In this document: positions 23,227-33,416 of the stretch, in pieces | Layout: every line of letters begins with the position of its first letter | Numbering within the stretch: position 1 is the first letter of the stretch | Assembly: GCF_031143425.1 (NCBI RefSeq) | Contig: NC_090444.1 | Coordinates: 1,311,191,324 to 1,311,255,323, forward strand | DNA length: 64,000 bases | Direction: 5' to 3' | Source: Pleurodeles waltl | Lineage: Eukaryota; Chordata; Amphibia; Caudata; Salamandridae | The notes under the pieces: model-generated | Told to the model about the DNA's origin: nothing | Databases searched by the model: none | The model's input: only the letters and a program-made list of their open reading frames with translations | Translations under genes and position numbers: made by a program

Positions 23227-23824
23227 GGTGGTCATTCTGACCCCGGCGGTAAAATGCACTTACCGCCGGTCAGAAGACCGCCATAACCCTGCCGCGGCCG
23301 CGGAAACCCGCCACGGTCATTCTGACCCGCAGAAGGCAAACCTCCGAAAATCCGACAGCCACAACCGACCGCCAGACCAGCGGTCGGCGGAAAGGTGGAG
23401 GTGACAAAACCTCCACCGCCACGCCAACAGAAATACGCCCATGCCATTACGACCCACGAATCCACCCGGCGGTCATTCAAACGCGGTATTCCATTGGCGG
23501 GACACACCGCCGCGGTCAGAATACACACAAACGAACAAAACTCAGCCACATTGGACGATTTGAATCGCACACACCTGATACACATACACACACCACTCCC
23601 ACACACACAATACAATATAAAACACCCACCCACATCACCCACAAACCCCTACGCAAAAAAATTCTGAAAGAAGGCCAGAGCGAGACACCAGCATCCACAA
23701 ACTAACAGCCACAGCCACTCAACACCATCACCCACACACTATCCACACACAAAACAACACACACCACCACACTCAACACACTTAACTACACATACTCCAC
23801 CCCACACATCATACACACCACCCC
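23227..23824 (+). promoter_or_regulatory. Harbinger 1 left terminal and promoter region
   Basis: It contains the left inverted repeat, a hairpin around 23245-23271 (CCGGCGGTAA with TTACCGCCGG), a second TCATTCTGAC copy near 23316, and a CpG-rich motif GGCGGGACACACCGCCGCGG at 23496-23515 that recurs upstream of the second Myb gene. A CA-rich tract (about 23530-23820) precedes the first Myb ATG. No clear TATA box is evident. Confidence 0.55.
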
Positions 23825-25388
23825 ATGGCACCCCAAAGACAACCCCGCTTCACAGACGAAGAACTCAGGGTCATGGTGGAGGAAATCGTTCGGGTAGAGC
23901 CCCAGCTGTTCGGCACACAGATACAATACACCAGCATTGCCCGGAGGACGGAGCTATGGCAGAGGATTGTCGACAGGGTCAACGCTGTGGGACAGCACCC
24001 CAGAAATCGGGAAGACATCAGGAAGCAATGGAACGACCTACGGGGGAAGGTGCGTTCCATGGTATCCAGGCACAACATCGCCGTGCAGAAGACTGGCGGA
24101 GGACCCCCACCTCAACCCCCACAATTCACATCATGGGAGGAGGAAGTCTTGAACATCCTGCATCCTGACGGCCTCGCAGGAGTCGGCGGAGGAATGGATA
24201 CTGGTAAGTTGAAGCTTCACTACTGCTTCCCCCCCACCTGCATGCCAAATCATACCCCAACCCTCACCCCCATCCTCGAACCCCACCCTCACCCCCACCC
24301 CCACCACCATCCTCACCCCCACCACCATCCTCACCCCCACCCCCAGCACACCTATTCCCCGCCAATGTCTCACCATCACAACCCACACATCCCAAAACCT
24401 AGGCCTGCATGCGTCCACTAAGCATGGACACCCATCACCAAAGCATGCCCAATGCATATACACATCCCCCCCACAAGCCACCCTCACCAAAGCCCCCACA
24501 CACGAATGCCAGCACTTGGGGACACGAGAACCCATAGATACACCCATATGCCACACATTGAAACTATAACCATACCTCTATACCCCTGCAGGACCCGACC
24601 GTCAACACACCGCGGCGGAGGGGCCAGAATTCTCCACACCCCCCACCCAAGAGGCCGTCAGCGATGACAGCAGCTCTGTCGACCTGGACACCGATGACCA
24701 GCCCGGACCATCGGGGACCTCTGGACAGTCGGTTCCCCTCACACAGGCCCAGGCCATTACAGACCCAAACCCCTCTGGGAACACCAGCACAGCTCCCACC
24801 CAGCGGGCCCATGCCTCTGTCTCCAGGGCGCGTCAATCTGCGGTGTGTCTACCACTACAGGGCACCCAGGATAACCCACCACCCCAACAACAACAGGGAC
24901 CTGGGGGCAGTGGTAGTGGGCACACCGGCCAGGGGGCAGAGGCCCAGGGAAACAGGGCAACTCGGAGGGCAGCTGTGCGACAGGGGGGGGACGGGCCCAG
25001 GGAACCCACTCTCCACGAGGTCCTCACCACCATCATGGGAGCATACAACCGCTCCCAGGAGACGATGGCGACAGTACTGGCCCGGTTCCAGGAGATCCAG
25101 GTACTGCAGGAGGAACACTATCGGGGGTACAGGGAGGACATCCGAGCCATCAACACCACCCTGGTTACCATGGTAGGGCTGCTGCAGGACCTCGTCAACA
25201 CCAGGGCGGACACTCAACAACACCCAAGGGCCCCTGCCACTAGCCTGGACCAAGAACAGCCAACCACCTCCGCCGGCGCTAGTGGACAGGAGGCCCCCGC
25301 ACAGCAGCAGCCCACCAGACCCCCACCTCCTGCAGGAGAAGAACCACCCCGCAAGAGGGCCCTGAGATCTCGCAAGAAGACAGAGTAG
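23825..25388 (+). CDS. Myb/SANT-like (NAIF1-type) transposon protein, two exons
   Basis: Exons are 23825-24203 and 24592-25388. The donor is ACTG|GTAAGT, the acceptor 'TACCCCTGCAG|G', and the phases match, giving 391 residues. Residues about 8-95 form a Myb/SANT-like DNA-binding domain of the NAIF1 type: 'RFTDEELRVMVEEI', 'ELWQRIVDRVN', 'IRKQWNDLRGKV' and the TGGG that follows it. After a Pro-rich linker come an acidic segment, a Gln-rich stretch, a helical coiled-coil-like region (exon 2, about 25008-25200) and a C-terminal basic cluster 'PPRKRALRSRKK' that looks like a nuclear-localisation signal. In known Harbingers this protein escorts the transposase to the nucleus and to the element ends. 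It is convergent with the transposase gene. A polyadenylation hexamer lies at 25602-25607. The CA-rich intron contains no coding. Confidence 0.85.
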
Positions 25389-25601
25389 GATGTCAAGACC
25401 CCCGCCAGCAATGGATACCACCTGATGTCATCCCACTGTCCCACATTGTCACCCTGTCCATCCTTGAACTGCCCATGCTCCATCTCTCCACAGGCCTCTG
25501 GACAATGCACCTGTGTGACTGTTACTCTGGACTCTGCCATGGACATTCCTTCACCATAGCCCCCACCCACTTGAAACCACCCATCCCATTTTGAGCACTT
25601 A

Positions 25602-25607
25602 AATAAA
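25602..25607 (+). terminator. AATAAA polyadenylation signal of the first Myb gene
   Basis: AATAAA lies 214 bases after the TAG stop in 'TTAAATAAACACC'. The same signal in the same context is present in Harbinger 2 at 39000-39005. Confidence 0.65.
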
Positions 25608-25896
25608 CACCTATTTTGCACAAAACTATCTGGAGTCTGGCTGTGATTTCAATATATTGTAATTGACATGACAGTGCAAATATGTCCTTGTACATGGTGA
25701 AGTCAACAAACAGCTGCCACAAAGCTGTAGTCCATGGGGAAACGAAGCACAGGACTCGTAGTGGGGACCCCAGATCTGAAATAGGGAGGGAAAAGCCACA
25801 ACTCAGTCATCATACACTGGGGCAAATAGACAGGCAGCAGAGATGCAGGAGAGTAGTTCACATTTACTAAATTATCTTTGAAATGTTACCTGTGTC

Positions 25897-28800
25897 CTAT
25901 TGGAAGTACTGTGCAATGATTCTGTCCCTGTTGTCTGTTTCAGCCCCGTCGTCTTCCTCCTCGTCACTCTCCTCAGGTTCCACCGCTGCCACAACACCAC
26001 CGTCTCGACCATCCTCCTGCAGGAAAGGCACCTGGCGGCGCAAAGCCAGGTTGTGAAGCATGCAGCAGGCCACGATGATGTGACACACCTTCTTAGGTGA
26101 GTACATTAGGGATCCACCTGTCATATGCAGGCACCTAAACCTGGCCTTTAGGAGGCCAAAGGTGCGTTCGATCACCCTCCTAGTACGCCCATGGGCCTCA
26201 TTGTACCGTTCCTCTGCCCTGGTCCGGGGATTCCTTACTGGGGTCAGTAGCCACGACAGGTTGGGGTACCCAGAGTCCCCCACTAGCCATACACGGTGTC
26301 TCTGTAGCTGTTCCATCACGTAAGGGATGCTGCTATTCCTTAGGATGTAGGCGTCATGCACTGACCCTGGGAATTTGGCATTTACATGCGAGATGTACTG
26401 GTCAGCCAAACACACCACCTGGATGTTCATTGAATGGTAATTTTTTCTGTTCCTGTACACCTGCTCCCTGTCTCTTGGGGGAACCAAAGCCACATGGGTC
26501 CCATCAATGGCACCAATGACGTTGGGAATATGTCCAAGGGCGTAGAAATCACCCTTCACTGTAGCCAATTCGCCCACCTCAGGGAAAATGATGTAGCTCC
26601 TCACGGATTTCATCAGGGCAGACAACACTCTGGATAACACCTTCGAAAACATGGGCTGAGACATTCCAGAAGCAATTCCCACTGTTGTCTGAAATGACCC
26701 ACTTGCCAAGAAATGGAGTACTGACATGACCTGCACCAGAGGGGGAATCCCTGTGGGTTGGCGGATGGGGGACATCAGGTCGGGCTCCAGCTGGGCACAC
26801 AGTTCATGGATAGTGGCACGGTTAAGACGGTAGGTCAGGATAATGTGGCGTTCTTCCATTGTCGACAGGTCCACCAGCGGTCGGTACACGGGAGGATTCA
26901 TCCGTCTCCTCGCCCAACCCAACGGACGGTGCCTAGGAAGGACAACATGGAGCACACAGTCAAGCAACCCACAGGTACGTACTCACAGCTAGCACAGTAA
27001 ACGATTCTCTATGCAGTGAATGGCGTGTCTGAGTGGCTATGCAAGGCCTAGGCCTGTGTGACGCAGTTGAAATTGAGCCATGTGGGCCCTGGAAATGGCA
27101 GCTGCCTGACCTGTGAAGTGTGACAATGGGATGTGAGGTCAATGCGCTGGCGTGGCACACCGCGGCGGGCGGCGGGCGAAGACCGCGGCGCGAAGCCACA
27201 TTGGTTAACATTGAAGCATATGGGTTTCAGGAGCCAATGGCGAAGGGCGCCGGCGGTGGCGGGACGCACCGCCGCGGTACGCACCGCCGCGGACGTGACC
27301 GCCATTTTCTATCTACTTATCCACTTGCGACTTGAACTTTCACAGGAGAGGACCTATACTGCAAGTGTTGCTGTGACCTCGGTCTGGAAGGGACAATGGC
27401 TGCTGCGCCTGGGGAAAGGGCCCCTGCCTTCACTGGAGAGGAGTTGGAGAAACTTGTGGATGGGGTCCTCCCCCAGTATGCGCTACTCTACGGTCCTCCA
27501 GACCAACAAGTGAGTTTAATTCAATCTGGATTTGGGGCCACTGGCTGGCTTGGGGGCCTGGCGGGGGGCCTGGCGGGGATGGGGGGCATGTTGGGCCTGG
27601 CGGGGGGCATGGCGGGGATGGGGGGCATGTTGGGCCTGGCGGGGGGCATGGCGGGGGGCCTGGCGGGGATGGGGGGCATGTTGGGCCTGGCGGGGGGCAT
27701 GGCGGGGATGGGGGGCATGTTGGGCCTGGCGGGGGGCATGGCGGGGGGCCTGGCGGGGATGGGGGGCATGTTGGGCCTGGCGGGGGGCCTGGCGGGGGGC
27801 CTGGCGGGGATGGGGGGCATGTTGGGCCTGGCGGGGGGCATGGCGGGGATGGGGGGCATGTTGGGCCTGGCGGGGGGCATGGCGGGGATGGGGGGCATGT
27901 TGGGCCTGGCGGGGGGCCTGGTGGGGATGGGGGGCATGTTGGGCCTGGCGGGGGGCATGGCGGGGATGGGGGGCATGTTGGGCCTGGCGGGGGGCATGGC
28001 GGGGGGCCTGGCGGGGATGGGGGGCATGTTGGGCCTGGCGGGGGGCATGGCGGGGGGCCTGGCGGGGATGGGAGGCATGTTGGGCCTGGCGGGGGGCCTG
28101 GCGGGGATGGGGGGCATGTTGGGCCTGGCGGGGGGCCTGGCGGGGATGGGGGGCATGTTGGGCCTGGCGGGGGGCATGGCGGGGATGGGGGGCATGTTGG
28201 GCCTGGCGGGGGGCATGGCGGGGGGCCTGGTGGGGATGGGGGGCATGTTGGGCCTGGCGGGGGGCCTGGCGGGGATGGGGGGCATGTTGGGCCTGGCAGG
28301 GGGCCTGGCGGGGGGCCTGGCGGGGATGGGGGGCATGTTGGGCCTGGCGGGGGGCCTGGCGGGGATAGGGGGCATGTTGGGCCTGGCGGGGGGCATGGCG
28401 GGGGGCCTGGCGGGGATGGGGGGCATGTTGGGCCTGGCGGGGGGCCTGGCGGGGATGGGGGGCATGTTGGGCCTGGCGGGGGGCCTGGCGGGGGGCCTGG
28501 CGGGGATGGGGGGCATGTTGGGCATGTTGGGCCTGGCGGGGGCATGGCGGGGGGCCTGGCGGGGATGGGGGGCATGTTGGGCCTGGCGGGGGGCATGGCG
28601 GGGGGCCTGGCGGGGATGGGGGGCGTTGGGCCACTGGCAAGGAAAATGCCGACAAACTTGAACGTGGTATTTCTCCCTCCCTGTACGTGTCACATAGGTC
28701 CGCGCCCATGAGAAGATCGGGATTTGGCGTGCCATCGCCAAGGAAGTCCGGACCCTGGGGGTCCACCATCGACGGGGCACCCACTGCCGCAAGAGGTGGG

Positions 28801-31800
28801 AGGACATCCGCCGCGGGACCAAGAAGACCGCCGAATCTCTGCTGGGGATGGCCTCCCAACGTAGGCGGGGTGCCTGCCGTCAACTGAGCCCCCTGATGTT
28901 CCGGATCCTGGCGGTGGCCTACCCCGATTTGGATGGGCGCGTGAGGGCAGCACAGCAGACACAAGGGGGTGAGTACAAGCATTATCTACTCTGTTGTCGC
29001 GCAGTGGAGGTGTCTGGGTGGGGGAGGAGGGCTGTGGGTCCCCCTAGGCCAGGGCGATATCTGTAGGCTGGGCACCCCCGTGAGCCCCTGTGTCCCCAGC
29101 CACCACCCTCAGTAGTTTGTCAGTACAGCCATCCCTGGGCCGTGTCATCCATGGGTGCAGTTGTCAACTCTAGGCGTGTAGGGCATGTTCCACGGAATGC
29201 GTAGCGGACCCCAAGTGCGCAACTTAGTGCAGGGGGCATCTGTGTCTGTCATGTCCGCTAACTGTACCGGAGATCCATGTACTCAATATCCCTTTATTTC
29301 TCTCTCCCCCCCCCTTTTTGTTTGTCTTTCTGTGCTTGTGTGCATCAGCATCATCAGGCGGAGGAGAAGTGGCATCGGGCAGGAGGGAGCTGCATCTCAC
29401 ATGGCCCAGGAGGGCCATGCCACAGAGTCAGACTGGACCAGTGAGACGGAGGGCGAGGGGAGCTCCACGACGGGGACGACTGGACCCTGCAGCGACACGG
29501 ACACGTCCTCGGAAGGGGGCTCCCTTGCGGGGGTGGCACCATCCGTGCCCCCCGCCATTACAGGTACAGCCGCCACCCAGCGCACCATCTCCGCCCTCCC
29601 AGCAGCCCCTCAGCGTTCGCCCCGTGCCCGCTCTGCCAGGAAGCCGGGCATCTCCTTCGTCTCAGGCACCTCAGGCCCTGCCCCTGTTACCCCCGCTGCC
29701 CTCAGTGAGGAGGTCATTGACCTCCTCCGAACGCTCATTGTTGGGCAGACTACCCTTTTGAATGCCATCCAGGGGGTGGAGAGGGAGGTTCATCGCAGCA
29801 ATGCGTACCTGGAGGGCATTCATTCGGGTCAGGCTGCCCATCAGCGATCGTTCCAGGCTCTGGCCTCAGCACTGACGGCAGCCATTGTCCCTGTCTCCTG
29901 CCTCCCTCTACTAACTCCCTCCTCCCAGTCTCCTGTTCCTCTGCCTGTCCCACCCACACCATCAGACCAGCCTGCACACACCTCAACACCCAAGAGAAGC
30001 TCATCCAAACATAAGCACCACAGATCACGCAGACATTCACACACGCAACATTCCGATGCAGACATGCCAACAGTCACTACCACCTCTGTGACCCCCACCT
30101 CCTCGTCTCCCTCCTCCCTCCCTGTGACGTCTACACTCACACCTCCATTCACCTCACCATCAGCCAGTGTTTCCATCACCAGCACACCCTCCACTCCAGT
30201 CCGCACACGTGCAGTCACCACCCCCACTGCCATTTACACGTCCCCTGTGTCCTGTCCCACTGTGTCTGTCACCCCCTCTTCCACACCACACAAACGCAGC
30301 CACCCACCCACCCAACAGCCATCCACCTCACGACAGCCTATCCCTCCTGCACCTGCACCCAAAGACAGCAAACGTGACTCACCTACAACCACATCCTCTC
30401 CCTCCACTCCCATTCCCACTGTACCTACCACTCTCCATTGTCCCAAGAAACTCTTCCTCGCCACTACTAACTTCTTTCCTGACCATGAGCCCCCCCCTCC
30501 TTCTCGTCGGGGTAAGAAGAGCACCTCAGCCACCACCAGCCCTGCAGCCCCCTTGACAAGGGTGCAGGGGTATTGGAGCCCGCCAGCCCGCATGTCTGGA
30601 TCTTCGCCCAGCAGCAAGGGGACAGCCAGCCCACCCCCTGGGAAGAGGAGCAGAAGGCGGAAGGGGCGCCGCAGGAGCCCGGCTTCTACATCCCCCCCCG
30701 ACACCACCCAGAGACAGTCACCAGCCACAGCTCCAAAGGGAGGAAAGGGCCACAGGCCCACGACTAAGGAGGGCAAGGGCAGCAAGTCGGAGAGGTCAGG
30801 CAGCAGGCCTGCTGCCCAGGAGGAGCCCACAACCCCCATAGCCGCTGCCCCGGGAGGAACCGGCACAGCTGCCCCGGGAGAGCCCACCACCCCCATAGCC
30901 GCTGCCCAGGGAGGACCCAGCCCAGCTGGCCAGGAGGGCCCAACCACCCACAGCCCAGGTGGGCATTGAAGGAGCACCATCCCCGCTGCCCAGGAGGGCA
31001 CCACCAGGCAATGAGCAGTTGGCCATAGACCGGCCGCCGTCTCCAGAACCGCTGAACTGGGCCCCGCCGTCTCAAGAACCGCTGAACTGGGCCCCGCCGT
31101 CTCAAGAACCGCTGAACTGGGCCCCGCCGTCTCAAGAACCGCTGAACTGGGCCCCGCCGTCTCAAGAACCGCTGAACTGGGCCCCGCCGTCTCAAGCACC
31201 GCTCCGCTGGGCCCCGCCGTCTCAAGAACCGCTGAACTGGGCCCCGCCGTCTCAAGCACCGCTCCGCTGGGCCCCGCCGTCTCAAGAACCGCTGAACTGG
31301 GCCCTTCAAGGCAAGGAGCGCTGAACTGGGCCCCGCCGTCTCCAGAACCGCTGAACTGGGCCCCGCCGTCTCAAGAACCGCTGAACTGGGCCCCGCCGTC
31401 TCAAGCACCGCTCCGCTGGGCCCCGCCGTCTCAAGAACCTCTGAACTGGGCCCTTCAAGGCAAGGAGCGCTGAACTGGGCCCCGCCGTCTCCAGAACCGC
31501 TGAACTGGGCCCCGCCGTCTCAAGAACCGCTGAACTGGGCCCCGCCGTCTCAAGAACCGCTGAACTGGGCCCCGCCGTCTCAAGCACCGCTCCGCTGGGC
31601 CCCGCCGTGTCAAGAACCGCTGAACTGGGCCCTTCAAGGCAAGGAGCGCTGAACTGGGCCCGCCGTCTCAAGAACCGCTGAACTGGGCCCTTCAAGGCAA
31701 GAACCGCTGTCCCTTTGGCAGACGTGGCAGGGCAGGATCTATCTCGGGCAGGGCTGCAGGATGTCCTCTGGCCAACTTGCCTCCTCCAGTGGCAGTGGGG

Positions 31801-33085
31801 TCTGTTATGGACTGTATGGACCGTGGCTTTGCACTCCCCAGGATGGCCCAGTGGGCAGGCCACCCACTGTATGGACTGTTTGGACTGTGGCTTTGCTCTC
31901 CCCAGGATGGCCCAGTGGGCAGGCCACCCACTGTATGGACTGTATGGACAGTGGCTTTGCACTCCCCAGGATGGCCCAGTGGGCAGGCCACCCACTGTAT
32001 GGACTGTATGGACTGTGGCTTTGCACTCCCCAGGATGGCCCAGTGGGCAGGCCACCCACTGTATGGACTGTATGGACTGTGGCTTTGCACTCCCCAGAAT
32101 GGCCCAGTGGGCAGGCCACCCACTGTATGGACTGTTTGGACTGTGGCTTTGCTCTCCCCAGGATGGCCCAGTGGGCAGGCCACCCACTGTATGGACTGTA
32201 TGGACAGTGGCTTTGCACTCCCCAGGATGGCCCAGTGGGCAGGCCACCCACTGTATGGACTGTATGGACTGTGGCTTTGCACTCCCCAGAATGGCCCAGT
32301 GGGCAGGCCACCCACTGTATGGACTGTATGGACAGTGGCTTTGCACTCCCCAGGATGGCCCAGTGGGCAGGCCACCCACTGTATGGACTGTATGGACAGT
32401 GGTTTTGCACTCCCCAGAATGGCCCAGTGGGCAGGCCACCCACTGTATGGACTGTATGGACTGTGGCTTTGCACTCCCCAGAATGGCCCAGTGGGCAGGC
32501 CACCCACTGTATGGACTGTTTGGACTGTGGCTTAGCACTCCCCAGGATGGCCCAGTGGTCATGGAGTCCCCTCGTGGATTTGGCGTCGTGTACTCAAGTG
32601 GCTGAGGTGCCCCCCCTTCCCTTCCCCCTGAGGTGCCTGTCCTATTTTCTTTCTGATGCCCCTGCAGTGTTCTCTCCGTGGAGTTCTTGTCGTGGGACTG
32701 GGCCTTGCCCCTTTGCACAGGACCCCTGTGATCCACGGACAGTGGTTGCACTACATTTAGTAGCTGTGTATATTTTGTACATAGTTTATTTATTTATTGG
32801 GATTACTGGTGTACATATTTCAATATATCTGCCCGTTTATGATCTCTTATTTTGGTCTCTGCATTATTTCGGAGGGGGGTGGTTTGTGGGTTGTGACAGT
32901 GATCTGTGGGAATGCATTGATGTGTGTGTTGTAGTGGGTGTGGGTGGGTGGGTGTGTGCCGGTAATCTTTTCCCTCCCCTGTGTCGTAGGTGCAGTACTC
33001 ACCGATGTCTTCCGCGCCGCCGGGCGTGCTCCTGGTATATGAGCAGGTATAGGAGTGCGGGGATGACCTGCAACTCTGGTTCCAT
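25897..33085 (-). CDS. Harbinger DDE transposase, two exons, intact
   Basis: Reading the minus strand, exon 1 is 33085-33003 (83 bp, starting MEPELQVIPALLYLL) with donor ATCG|GTGAGT, and exon 2 is 26932-25897 with acceptor TCCTTCCTAG|G. The two phases join without error to give 372 residues. The nuclease fold is of the HARBI1 family: Asp171 in 'IGAIDGTHV', Asp247 in 'VGDSGYP' and Glu283 in 'RVIERTFG', with 35 residues between the last two. The conserved C-terminal 'CCMLHNLAL' is present, followed by an acidic tail. A helix-turn-helix-like segment is near residues 57-75. Exon 1 is supported by an equally long, open, synonymously diverged copy at 42281-42363. An alternative start inside the contiguous frame at 26967 would give 356 residues with a different, unspliced N-terminus; the spliced model is preferred. 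The intron of 6,070 bp contains the second Myb gene on the opposite strand. Confidence 0.88.
27048..27395 (+). promoter_or_regulatory. CpG-rich upstream region of the second Myb gene
   Basis: A GC/CpG-rich block at about 27140-27310 with two tandem 'CGCACCGCCGCGG' words. One of them lies in GGCGGGACGCACCGCCGCGG (27258-27277), which matches 19 of 20 bases with 23496-23515 upstream of the first Myb gene. This suggests a shared control element or binding site; function is inferred. Confidence 0.45.
27396..30969 (+). CDS. Second Myb/SANT-like transposon protein, three exons
   Basis: Exon 1 (27396-27509) encodes the first Myb helix, 'FTGEELEKLVDGVLPQY', and ends CAA|GTGAGT. Exon 2 (28698-28968) starts after CACATAG and completes the domain with 'IGIWRAIAKEVRTLG' and 'CRKRWEDIRRG'; its donor is GGGG|GTGAGT. 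Exon 3 is open to 30969 and encodes an acidic Ser/Thr/Glu stretch, a coiled-coil segment ('EEVIDLLRTLIVGQ', about 29707-29870), and a Pro/Ser/Thr- and basic-rich tail. The exon 2-3 phase is unresolved. The best-looking acceptors (AG at 29347-29348 or 29356-29357) leave a one-base mismatch; a weaker one at 29388-29389 is in phase. So there is either an atypical acceptor or a one-base indel. It lies within the transposase intron on the opposite strand. Intron 1 is filled by a G-rich minisatellite. Confidence 0.7.
27546..28630 (+). repeat. G-rich intronic minisatellite (39/51-bp units)
   Basis: About 24 units of 39 bp, some extended by a 12-bp subunit to 51 bp, all built from GGCCTGGCGGGG, GGCATGGCGGGG and ATGGGGGGCATGTTG. 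Because all unit lengths are multiples of three, several frames stay open on both strands and seem to encode Gly/Ala/Leu/Met or Pro/Cys/Ala proteins. I treat these as artefacts because the array sits between a clean splice donor (27510) and acceptor (ends 28697) inside a Myb domain. Runs of four to six G in quick succession give high G-quadruplex potential on the plus strand. Confidence 0.93.
31040..31715 (+). repeat. 30-bp tandem repeat array in Harbinger 1
   Basis: Around 22 units of the form GCTGAACTGGGCCCCGCCGT followed by CTCAAGAACC, with variants (CACCGCTCCGCTGG) and interspersed shorter 'GCCCTTCAAGGCAAGGAGC' units. It starts soon after the stop of the second Myb gene, so it is probably 3' untranslated sequence of that transcript and intron of the transposase transcript. 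A related 30-bp array ('AAATCAAGCACCGCTGAACA') is in Harbinger 2 at 40400-40630. Confidence 0.9.
31800..32560 (+). repeat. 64-bp tandem repeat array in Harbinger 1
   Basis: About 12 units at exactly 64-bp spacing (GGCTTTGC at 31825, 31889, 31953, 32017, 32081 and onward), each containing 'CACTCCCCAGGATGGCCCA' and 'CCACCCACTGTATGGACTGT'. Long reading frames over it in several phases are repeat artefacts. Harbinger 2 has an array of the same unit length with partly conserved sequence. Confidence 0.93.
32561..33002. other. Harbinger 1: end of repeats to transposase exon 1
   Basis: Unique element sequence conserved in Harbinger 2 (41820-42280). An AATATA hexamer at 32822-32827, also present in Harbinger 2 at about 42080, is a candidate polyadenylation signal for the second Myb transcript. 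A minus-strand AATAAATAAATAAA (about 32787-32801) falls inside the transposase intron. A TG-rich stretch precedes exon 1. Confidence 0.45.
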
Positions 33086-33413
33086 ACTGCCGGAATCTCG
33101 CGTGGAGTGCGTAGAGGTGAGCGTTTTCCCGTTCGTAGTCTGTTTCCGCCGTGTTCTTATCGGCGGTGCTCCCGCCCCGGAAAAGGTGGCGGATTGGTGG
33201 GTCGTGATAGGGTGGGCGGTACATTGTCTGCCGCCTGGCTGTTGGCGGGGACCGCCGCGCTGTTTGTTTGTACTGCCGTGGCGGGCGGAGTGTTAATACG
33301 GCGGGCTGTGTTGGCGGTTCCCGCCAGGGTCAGAATTGCATATTTTAGACCGCCGGCCTGTTGGCGGCTTGGCCGCCGCTTTATCACCGTCCGCCAGGGT
33401 CAGAATGAGGGCC
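33086..33413 (-). promoter_or_regulatory. Harbinger 1 right terminal region, putative transposase promoter
   Basis: This is the only element sequence upstream of transposase exon 1, so its promoter must lie here unless transcription starts outside. It holds GGCGG/CCGCC hairpins (for example 33237-33256 and 33350-33378) and two copies of 'GCCAGGGTCAGAAT' (about 33324 and 33393), the second being part of the right terminus. The subterminal repetition suggests protein-binding sites. Confidence 0.5.
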
Positions 33414-33416
33414 ATA

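Larger units (their letters stand above)
23227..33413. mobile_element. Harbinger 1: full-length three-gene PIF/Harbinger transposon
   Basis: The terminal inverted repeats are GGTGGTCATTCTGAC (23227-23241) and GTCAGAATGAGGGCC (33399-33413), flanked by ATA on both sides (23224-23226 and 33414-33416). The element is 10,187 bp. It carries a Myb/SANT gene (23825-25388, plus), a DDE transposase in two exons (minus) and a second Myb/SANT gene (27396-30969, plus) nested in the transposase intron, followed by arrays of 30-bp and 64-bp repeats. Subterminal regions repeat the TCAGAAT word and GGCGG/CCGCC palindromes, candidate protein-binding sites. Known Harbingers usually carry two genes, transposase and one Myb-like protein; the third gene and the size are unusual. 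All coding exons look open apart from one uncertain splice phase. Confidence 0.9.

Noticed and set aside
25897..26967. A domesticated host HARBI1 gene
   Set aside because: It lies inside an element with intact termini and target duplication, together with Myb partner genes, and has a decayed relative nearby; it is a transposon gene.
27430..28982. Very long Gly/Ala/Met-rich (plus) and Pro/Arg/Cys-rich (minus) reading frames
   Set aside because: They are translations of a G-rich minisatellite with unit lengths divisible by three; open in several frames on both strands, and bounded by intron splice sites.
30234..32751. Large frames on both strands through the 30-bp and 64-bp arrays of Harbinger 1
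   Set aside because: Repeat periodicity keeps them open. The 64-bp period is not a multiple of three, so frames run through all three phases of the same monomer. No domain is present.
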